12,811 bases of DNA, from positions 1 through 12,811 of the forward strand of contig CAAGHC010000055.1 of the NCBI GenBank assembly GCA_900769565.1, read 5' to 3'. The notes under the pieces are model-generated. The model was not told where the DNA came from, ran no database searches, and saw only the letters and a list, made by a program, of their open reading frames with translations. Source of the stretch: Clostridia bacterium. GTDB taxonomy: Bacteria; Bacillota; Clostridia; Christensenellales; Borkfalkiaceae. A program made the position numbers and the translations under genes. Numbering within the stretch: the stretch's first letter is position 1; every line of letters starts with the position of its first letter. Shown in pieces: positions 1-4,325 of this stretch.

Positions 1-110
1 CGTTAGCGGTGAGGTCCCACCTGTTCTCATACCGAACACAGTAGTTAAGCTCACTAGCGCCGAAAATACTTGACTGGCGACGGTCCGGGAAAATAGGTTG
101 TTGCTGCATC
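1..110 (+). rRNA. rrf: 5S ribosomal RNA (5' end cut by window)
   Basis: The sequence has the conserved 5S core: the GCGGTGAGGTC segment, then CCGAACACAGTAGTTAAGCTC (loop B/C region) near positions 33-52, then AGCGCCGAAAATA, ending in the ATAGGTTGTTGCTGC 3' strand. Compared with typical bacterial 5S rRNA only a few bases of the 5' strand are missing, because the window starts inside it. The exact 3' end is estimated. It lies about 35 bp before tRNA-Asn, the usual arrangement at the end of an rRNA operon in low-GC Gram-positives. Confidence 0.88.
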
Positions 111-145
111 CATTAAAAATTTTGGCTTTATAAAAAGCCAAACAT

Positions 146-221
146 TGCTCCTTAGCTCAGTAGGTAGAGCAATCGGCTGTTAACCGATTTGTCGTCAGTT
201 CGAGTCTGTCAGGGGCAGCCA
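146..221 (+). tRNA. tRNA-Asn (anticodon GTT), CCA encoded
   Basis: A full cloverleaf can be drawn. The acceptor strands TGCTCCT (146-152) and AGGGGCA pair over 7 bp, followed by discriminator G and encoded CCA. The D-arm has GCTC/GAGC. The anticodon stem ATCGG/CCGAT encloses loop CTGTTAA, giving anticodon GTT (Asn). The T-arm GTCAG-TTCGAGT-CTGTC has one T-T mismatch at the second pair. It follows 5S rRNA and is probably co-transcribed with it. Its 3' half, from the T-loop onward, is repeated 3,001 bp downstream, which makes it a candidate integration target. Confidence 0.93.
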
Positions 222-286
222 TCTTGCACTTACAAAAAAGCTGTCAGTGCATAAAAAGACGAGATTTATTCAATCTCGTCTTTTTT
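201..286 (+). repeat. Direct repeat copy 1: tRNA-Asn 3' end, trailer and terminator (attL-like)
   Basis: This segment runs from the tRNA T-loop (CGAGTCTG...) through the CCA end, the trailer and the terminator. It matches 3202-3287 at a constant 3,001-bp offset. Positions 201-244 are identical to 3202-3245. Beyond them I count six mismatches (245, 249-252 and 271), so 80 of 86 match. A break in the T-loop is a known sublocation for integrases that target tRNA genes. Similarity continuing through the terminator is also what a plain locus duplication would give. Confidence 0.85.
253..286 (+). terminator. Rho-independent terminator after tRNA-Asn
   Basis: A perfect 9-bp stem GACGAGATT/AATCTCGTC encloses a 5-nt loop, with an A-run before it and six T after it. 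It ends the 5S-tRNA transcript. A near-identical copy lies at 3253-3288, so the terminator was duplicated together with the tRNA end. Confidence 0.85.
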
Positions 287-410
287 ATTCGTTAAAAACT
301 GCATAAAACGGTGTAAAACGGAATAATTATTCACTCAAAAAGTTGGACAAAATTGTTACAATTTAGAGCTGTCATTTTGCGATTTTCCAGAACATATAGG
401 GTTTGAACTG

Positions 411-439
411 AAACGGCAACTTTTTTTGACCGTTTTTTT
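411..439 (+). terminator. Possible weak terminator
   Basis: AAACGG and CCGTTT can pair around a 13-nt loop, followed by a T-run on the plus strand. On the minus strand, where the neighbouring operon ends, no T-run follows the stem, so it would not serve those genes. The rest of 288-410 is AT-rich and has no convincing gene. The stem is short and the call is weak. Confidence 0.3.
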
Positions 440-440
440 A

Positions 441-848
441 TTATCCTTGTGGCTCTATTATGTTATATAAATCTAAATTAGATTCATCTAAACTCACAAT
501 GACTGCATTTAGCTTTTTACTATATACGCCCTTACAGGAATAAACACAAGTAGGTTCTAAATTATATTTAAGAATAAGACTTATCAAAAAAGATTTACTT
601 TTAATACGAAATACGCATTTACTATCAGTAAATAGTTTATCAGGTATTTTGAATGACATTACATCGTTTGCTTCACACGGAATAATTGCGAAAGAGCGAT
701 TAGATTCGTTGATTCGTAAACAAACGTGTTTTGGATAGCCAAGACTTTTAATAATATCCTTGCCAATGGTTAATGAACATTGATATGGTTGAATAAGTAT
801 GTATGGCGATAGTTCATTAGCTTTACTTGAATATGCAGGTCTACTCAT
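441..848 (-). CDS. Small protein of a three-paralogue accessory operon (function unknown)
   Basis: This 135-residue protein is the last gene of the minus-strand trio. Almost all of it is one domain: hydrophobic strands at about residues 16-35, HVCLRINESNRSFAIIPCEA at 41-60, and a closing C-x-Y-x-C-K-G plus VIVSLDES segment at 101-123. The same order of elements appears in both upstream proteins, so I read the three as divergent paralogues. There is no signal peptide, membrane segment or recombinase motif. Its ATG overlaps the end of the upstream gene by 8 bp (ATGAGTAG), implying translational coupling, and an AAGGGGG-like ribosome site precedes it. By context it is an accessory-element protein, possibly a partner of a serine recombinase, but I cannot assign a function. 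Confidence 0.72.
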   Translation of the reverse strand: MSRPAYSSKANELSPYILIQPYQCSLTIGKDIIKSLGYPKHVCLRINESNRSFAIIPCEANDVMSFKIPDKLFTDSKCVFRIKSKSFLISLILKYNLEPTCVYSCKGVYSKKLNAVIVSLDESNLDLYNIIEPQG

Positions 849-1572
849 TATTTTCCCCCTTATCTAATAGTGGCGCAGTTGGTGTAGCAGCAACTGTGGT
901 ATCGGTATATTCTTCAAGATTTTCAAAGAGACTTTGTTGATGGAAAGCCACGTAATCATTATATGATTTACCAATTTTGTATTTGTATTCGTCAGGATAG
1001 TATTTAACCTGACGTTTTTTCTTTAAGCCCGTAATCTTATCAATGTATTCAACAGGTTTTGGAGCAAACATAATTGCTTCCGTAAAATCAAAGACTAAAA
1101 TAAGCCCACGTTCGGTTTGAGCAAGTCTACCAAGTATTTTATAGCGACAAGTTCTATCCCAACCCATAAGGTCAAATATGCGCTCTACAAAGTCAACGGA
1201 AGTTATCGTTTTAGAAACGTACACTTCTTTTTTTAATCTTGACCACTCAACGGAAGCGCTTTCTTCTTCTTGACAAGGTATAGCTGCTAAACGTTTTCTC
1301 GCTCTATTAACGACGGGAAGAATTTGAGTAATTCCCTTAAACAGACGAACAGCGGCGCAGTTAAATTCCATTTTAGATAATTTGAACGTCAATGCAGGTT
1401 TTTTAAGCATCGAGAACTGTGTACGGGGAGGAACTTCATAACCGTCAAGATTTTCAAAGGGTAAATCTTGATTTTGTTCTTTTCTAATATTTACAAGTTG
1501 AGTGATTAACTCTTGTTCCTTTTTTGAGATTGATTCTCCTTGAAGATGAGCATTTTCCGTTGTGATTTCCAT
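841..1572 (-). CDS. Accessory-element protein, recombinase-associated family (tentative)
   Basis: The protein has 243 residues. Residues 1-50 are polar and Glu/Gln-rich, probably helical. Residues 60-168 hold the shared domain: LTFKLSKMEFN at 61-71, RKRLAAIPCQEE at 92-103, FDLMGWDRTCRYKILG at 133-148 and LILVFDFTEA at 157-166. The tail is charged. The pattern (initial strand ending FN, an IPC-like strand, W-x4-C-x-Y/F, then a hydrophobic strand ending in an acidic turn) recurs in both neighbours. I recall similar proteins beside large serine recombinases in clostridial integrative elements, from memory and not checked. Translation starts at ATG 1572 behind a good AAGGAG site. It follows the upstream gene by 18 bp and overlaps the next by 8 bp, so the trio is one operon. 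Confidence 0.75.
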   Translation of the reverse strand: MEITTENAHLQGESISKKEQELITQLVNIRKEQNQDLPFENLDGYEVPPRTQFSMLKKPALTFKLSKMEFNCAAVRLFKGITQILPVVNRARKRLAAIPCQEEESASVEWSRLKKEVYVSKTITSVDFVERIFDLMGWDRTCRYKILGRLAQTERGLILVFDFTEAIMFAPKPVEYIDKITGLKKKRQVKYYPDEYKYKIGKSYNDYVAFHQQSLFENLEEYTDTTVAATPTAPLLDKGENNE

Positions 1573-1590
1573 TTTATTTCTCCTTTTATG

Positions 1591-2247
1591 TTACATTGCA
1601 GACATTAAGTTGTCTAATTCATTTTTTATTTCTATTGGGCTTGGAAGTGCGCCTATAAGTGGATTATCGACATATACACCTGAGATTTGAATATCTTGTT
1701 CCGATATGGAATTGACTATCCAATCTCTTTTTTTACGTAAAGCAAGACTTATTCCGAACATCTCTTGTGATGCCCACGTTTCAGATACAAGCATCTTACG
1801 TGGAAGTTGAGACTCTTCAACATTTTCAGTAGGCTCTTTGTATTCGACGTACTGAGCTGAAGAATCAGTATCTACTGATTGATGTTCTTTAATTGATTTT
1901 TTGCTTGGAATGATTTGAGGTTCATCAAGATAAAAAATCATAAGTTTTGCGTTTCCACGAACACGAGTTATGCCCCTAAACTTAAAGCAGTAATCTTCTT
2001 TCCATCCGATTCTATCATAAATAGACTTAGAAAAGGCTTTGGAATTAAGAGAAGTTTTTATAGTTCCATCTTCGTTTTTCCAACAAAGAGCGTAGGGGTT
2101 ATCTTCGGTTGTTTCCTTAATAGCAATCATTTTCAGAATTGGATGGTAAAGTATTTCTATATACTTACAGTTCAATCTCTCGTGCATTGCTTTGTTGAAC
2201 TTAATTGTTTTATATGTAACAGTAAGAGACGGTGTTTTTTGGTTCAT
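1591..2247 (-). CDS. First gene of the three-paralogue accessory operon, recombinase-associated family (tentative)
   Basis: The protein has 218 residues. The shared domain is at about 8-113: LTVTYKTIKFN (8-18), KYIEILYHPILKMIAI (28-43), IYDRIGWKEDYCFKFRG (76-92) and KLMIFYLDEP (101-110). A linker follows, then a C-terminal segment with ETWASQEMFGISLALRKKRDW. A tail with the same layout occurs in proteins I remember next to serine recombinases of clostridial mobile elements, so this is the copy closest to that family. There are no catalytic recombinase motifs, membrane helices or secretion signal. No strong Shine-Dalgarno site is visible before ATG 2247, and the sequence upstream is already a fragment of another gene. 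The operon's native promoter may therefore have been lost or replaced. Confidence 0.74.
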   Translation of the reverse strand: MNQKTPSLTVTYKTIKFNKAMHERLNCKYIEILYHPILKMIAIKETTEDNPYALCWKNEDGTIKTSLNSKAFSKSIYDRIGWKEDYCFKFRGITRVRGNAKLMIFYLDEPQIIPSKKSIKEHQSVDTDSSAQYVEYKEPTENVEESQLPRKMLVSETWASQEMFGISLALRKKRDWIVNSISEQDIQISGVYVDNPLIGALPSPIEIKNELDNLMSAM

Positions 2248-2254
2248 AAAGTAA

Positions 2255-2416
2255 ACACCATATGATAAAACAACGGGAGAAAGGTACTGTGGCTTTGTTA
2301 TTGATTTGTCGCATAAATATGGATTTGCATTAGATTTCTTTGATAAAGGTAGAGGGGTAATTTCTTTTACGGAAGATGAATATAGACGAATAACAAAAGT
2401 AAAGGACGATAATTAA
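2255..2416 (+). pseudogene. 3' tail of an unidentified gene (no start codon)
   Basis: This reading frame is open from the stop at 2252-2254 to TAA 2414-2416 but has no suitable start codon. It encodes about 53 residues, including ERYCGFVIDLSHKYGF, ALDFFDKGRGVISF and TEDEYRRITKVKDDN at the C-terminus. The mixed composition and alternating hydrophobic/polar pattern look like real coding sequence, so I read it as the end of a gene whose 5' part is gone. An ATG starts immediately after the stop (2417) but soon runs into the next fragment. I do not recognise the family. Confidence 0.4.
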
Positions 2417-2637
2417 ATGAACTATCTACTGCAGATCCGGCATTTTTGTTTGGTATCGGTATTGCATCAGCCATAGCAATGGCTTTTTCTGCTATTTTCC
2501 AAGGCAAGGCAGGTGCGGCAGGCGCAGATGCGTTGGCGGAAACAGGCAAAGGTTTTTCGCAATATATAACCGTCGTAGGTCTTTGCGAAACGGTTGCCTT
2601 GTTCGCGTTGGTATTTAGTATAGTTGCGCTTGGTTAA
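2413..2637 (+). pseudogene. ntpK: V-type ATP synthase subunit K, C-terminal fragment
   Basis: About 70 residues of proteolipid sequence. A Gly/Ala-rich membrane helix (FLFGIGIASAIAMAFSAIF) is followed by the loop QGKAGAAGADALAETGKGF and a second helix containing CETVALFALVFSIVAL. The Gly-Lys-x-Ala-Ala-Gly loop and the Glu in the last helix (ion-binding carboxylate) are hallmarks of subunit K/c proteolipids. A normal V-type K subunit has four helices and about 150 residues. Only the C-terminal hairpin is here, with no ribosome site or credible start; the ATG at 2417 is in another frame. No other ATPase gene flanks it. It is almost certainly a displaced gene tail. Confidence 0.72.
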
Positions 2638-2702
2638 TAAGACGCTTATAGCGTATTATAAAAATTTATAGGAAAGTTAAAAAAATAGTTAAACACATTA
2701 CT

Positions 2703-2999
2703 ATGATGGTAATGTGGGAAGAAAAGCAAATTTCGGTCAAGGAACTTGGAGAGAAACTGTTTTTAGATTCAGGCACAATGACACCCGTGCTTAAAAGTTT
2801 AGAACAAAAGGGCTTTGTTACTCGTAATCGTAGCGAACAAGACGAGCGCTCGGTTATTGTAAAAACCACTGAAAGTGGTGAAAAACTAAAAGAAAGTGCA
2901 AGGGAAATACCCTTAAAAGTAGCAGGTTGCGTAGGGCTTGAAGTAGAAGAAGCGCAAGAATTATATATACTACTTTATAAAATTTTGGGTAAAAGATAG
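2703..2999 (+). pseudogene. MarR/OhrR-type transcriptional regulator, 5'-truncated
   Basis: This encodes 98 residues matching the C-terminal two thirds of an OhrR-like MarR regulator. Helices around ISVKELGEKLFLDSGTMTPV form the winged helix, with recognition helix LKSLEQKGFV. The wing contains RNRSEQDERSVIVKTT, and a C-terminal dimerisation helix ends ELYILLYKILGKR. Family members have about 140-150 residues. The missing N-terminal part would hold the first dimerisation helices and the redox-sensing Cys region. Family-like sequence begins just before the ATG (ITMMVMWEE, from 2697), while the bases upstream do not continue the family. It is therefore a broken gene tail rather than a naturally short regulator. 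No ribosome site precedes ATG 2703. A strong hairpin terminator follows at 3061-3099. Confidence 0.7.
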
Positions 3000-3060
3000 T
3001 TAAAAATACTTTTTGTTCCACACACATACCCTAAAAACGAGATTTAGTCCCACACATACA

Positions 3061-3099
3061 AAAAGAAAACACTCATCAAAAGATGGGTGTTTTTCTTTT
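3061..3099 (+). terminator. Rho-independent terminator behind the MarR fragment
   Basis: A long stem pairs AAAAGAAAACACTCATC with GATGGGTGTTTTTCTTTT around an AAAA loop, with one bulge and one G-T pair, ending in a T-rich tract. The A-rich/T-rich flanks would let it act in either direction. It is probably the native terminator of the truncated MarR gene, carried along with it. Confidence 0.75.
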
Positions 3100-3100
3100 G

Positions 3101-3149
3101 CCGTCGGTCACCCGACGGAGATGAACTATCCGAACAACACTTTGTGTTG
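3101..3149. repeat. Paired hairpins in a GC-richer intergenic island
   Basis: A perfect 7-bp hairpin CCGTCGG-TCAC-CCGACGG (3101-3118) is followed by CAACAC-TTT-GTGTTG (3135-3149). A GTCGTCGACGC stretch and a CTACTCC...CTACGTAGG segment come next, just before the duplicated tRNA end at 3202. The block is clearly GC-richer than its surroundings, has no credible gene and lacks the T-run of a terminator. It could be a dispersed repeat, a structured RNA or an integrase arm-type site. Only the structure is directly seen. Confidence 0.45.
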
Positions 3150-3201
3150 CAGTCGTCGACGCTACTCCGTTTCACTACGTAGGGCTACATTTTATTTCGC
3201 C

Positions 3202-3287
3202 CGAGTCTGTCAGGGGCAGCCATCTTGCACTTACAAAAAAGCTGTAAGTAGCAAAAAAGACGAGATTTATTTAATCTCGTCTTTTTT
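3202..3287 (+). repeat. Direct repeat copy 2: orphan tRNA-Asn 3' end, trailer and terminator (attR-like)
   Basis: The last 20 bases of tRNA-Asn up to CCA recur here without the rest of the tRNA, followed by the same trailer and a near-identical terminator. The match starts abruptly at CGAGTCTG; upstream bases are unrelated to the tRNA. There is no D-arm or anticodon arm, so this is not a functional tRNA. The constant 3,001-bp offset to copy 1 makes the pair look like the two ends of an inserted segment. Confidence 0.82.
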
Positions 3288-3288
3288 T
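3253..3288. terminator. Bidirectional terminator between repeat copy 2 and the AraC gene
   Basis: A 9-bp stem GACGAGATT/AATCTCGTC is flanked by an A-run on the left and a T-run on the right, so a T-tract follows the stem on both strands. On the plus strand it duplicates the tRNA terminator. On the minus strand it lies about 55 bp beyond the stop of the AraC-type regulator and probably ends that transcript. Confidence 0.8.
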
Positions 3289-3342
3289 GTTTAAATTTAT
3301 TATTTTAATGAATATTTAGTTAAAAAAACAAGCAAAAAATTA

Positions 3343-4140
3343 TCATTTTTTAGATATTGTCGAATAATCTAGTGGGCGAGTATATATTTTGTTGTCATCT
3401 AATAATTGCAATTGAAATTCATTTGGCGCAAGCCCCGTTTCCTTTTTAAAAACTCTACAAAAATAGGCTTGATCGTCAAATCCACACGTTTCGGCAATTT
3501 CGTTTATACGAAGATATCCGTCCTCTTTTTTGGATAGTAGTTGTTTTGCAAGTGTTAATCTTTTTTGCAATAAAAATTTTGACGGGCTGATGCCGTGCTC
3601 TTTTATAAATAATTTACGCAAGTGTTCTTTTGATAAAGGAACTAACCTGTAGGCGTTATCTAAATCAAAGTTAGTTTCAGTGTAATGATTGATAATTTCA
3701 TGCACAATGGCTTGTGTAACATTATAGGCTTCTGTTTGGTGAACAAGGCTATTTAGAAATGATTCAACGGTAACGGTCAAGGCAAGATTGATGGGATGAT
3801 TTGCAGGAAGTTGGTGAAAATATCTATAAACTAGTTTCAAAACGTTATAAAAATCCCTACTTGAATCAGATTCAGGTATTAAAATTGTATTTTGTATAGG
3901 TGGTGTCCAGTCTTCAATAGTGAAGTGGATATTCTTAAAACCCACTGAAGAATTATTGATATGTTTAATATTAGGTGGAATGCAAATCATTTCGCCATTT
4001 TTATATTCTATGATGTGTTTGTCTTCAGTTTCAATAGTTCCTACGCCTTCGGTAACGTAAATAATTTCCCAGTGATTATGCTTGTGTGCTTTTACGGTAA
4101 AAGTCTTTAAATGTTTTTCAATATAGTTGATGATTGCCAT
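3343..4140 (-). CDS. AraC-family transcriptional regulator with N-terminal cupin domain
   Basis: The protein has 265 residues, the usual length for this class. Residues 10-75 form a cupin-type sensor: AHKHNHWEIIYVTEGVGTIE has the His-x-His-x2-Trp-Glu pattern, and IEYKNGEMICIPPNIKH follows. The C-terminal 145-246 is the double helix-turn-helix DNA-binding domain, with LSKEHLRKLFIKEHGISPSK and INEIAETCGFDDQAYFCRVF then FKKETGLAPNEF, the AraC signature. It is cytoplasmic and probably senses a sugar or uronate intermediate. It is read divergently from the kduI operon, and the 40-bp box repeated before both catabolic promoters is its likely target. AraC regulators of this layout usually activate. 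The start at 4140 has GGGGAA upstream, and the gene stops at TGA followed directly by TAA. Confidence 0.92.
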   Translation of the reverse strand: MAIINYIEKHLKTFTVKAHKHNHWEIIYVTEGVGTIETEDKHIIEYKNGEMICIPPNIKHINNSSVGFKNIHFTIEDWTPPIQNTILIPESDSSRDFYNVLKLVYRYFHQLPANHPINLALTVTVESFLNSLVHQTEAYNVTQAIVHEIINHYTETNFDLDNAYRLVPLSKEHLRKLFIKEHGISPSKFLLQKRLTLAKQLLSKKEDGYLRINEIAETCGFDDQAYFCRVFKKETGLAPNEFQLQLLDDNKIYTRPLDYSTISKK

Positions 4141-4195
4141 AATTTATTTTCCCCAAATTGTATACATTTTCTAATTTTCAATCATTTGTAAAATT

Positions 4196-4224
4196 ATTAT
4201 ACTAAAAAATGAAATCAATTGCAA
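4196..4224 (-). promoter_or_regulatory. Promoter of the AraC-type regulator
   Basis: Read on the minus strand, TTGCAA (4219-4224) and TATAAT (4196-4201) are separated by exactly 17 bp, a good sigma-A promoter. The start codon is 55 bp downstream of the -10 box. The -35 box lies 17 bp from the edge of the shared 40-bp element, so a protein bound there could also affect this promoter. Confidence 0.65.
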
Positions 4225-4240
4225 ATAATTATATGGAAAA

Positions 4241-4280
4241 TCTAAAAAGTCCAAAATTATCACTATTTTGTCTATTGAAA
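4241..4280 (+). promoter_or_regulatory. Conserved 40-bp operator-like box, copy A (before kduI operon)
   Basis: This begins TCTAAAAAGTCCAAAA and continues through CACTATTTTG to TATTGAAA. It matches 8113-8152 at 36 of 40 positions. Its last six bases are the -35 hexamer of the promoter at 4275-4304. Position and length suit an AraC-type activator contacting RNA polymerase at the -35 region. Within the box, AAAAAGT and ACTATTTT form an imperfect inverted pair. The binding protein is inferred, not shown. Confidence 0.65.
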
Positions 4281-4304
4281 TAGATATTGTCATTATTATA
4301 TAAT
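4275..4304 (+). promoter_or_regulatory. Sigma-A type promoter of the kduI-kduD-GH88 operon
   Basis: TTGAAA (4275-4280) and a perfect TATAAT (4299-4304) are separated by 18 bp. The -35 is the end of the conserved box. The expected transcription start near 4311 leaves only about 15 nt of leader before ATG 4326, which has no Shine-Dalgarno site. Confidence 0.7.
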
Positions 4305-4325
4305 TAGTACAACAACAAATTAAAA

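Noticed and set aside
288..440. Remnant of the missing recombinase gene next to the tRNA
   Set aside because: Neither strand gives a sustained frame or a serine/tyrosine recombinase motif; minus-strand frames are broken by stops within a few codons.
1915..2265. Plus-strand open frame opposite the 218-residue minus-strand gene
   Set aside because: It is antisense to a better-supported gene that belongs to a coupled operon, has no ribosome site and shows no recognisable features.
2446..2637. V-ATPase K fragment as a functional two-helix subunit starting at TTG 2446
   Set aside because: There is no ribosome site, the TTG lies inside the first helix, and V-type K subunits have four helices; a truncated tail explains it better.
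3202..3224. A second tRNA gene at the repeat copy
   Set aside because: Only the T-loop-to-CCA part is present; upstream sequence cannot form D or anticodon arms or the 5' acceptor strand.
3013..3294. Plus-strand open frame across the terminator, hairpin island and tRNA-tail repeat
   Set aside because: It runs through two terminators and a tRNA fragment, has no ribosome site and gives a low-complexity, protein-unlike translation.
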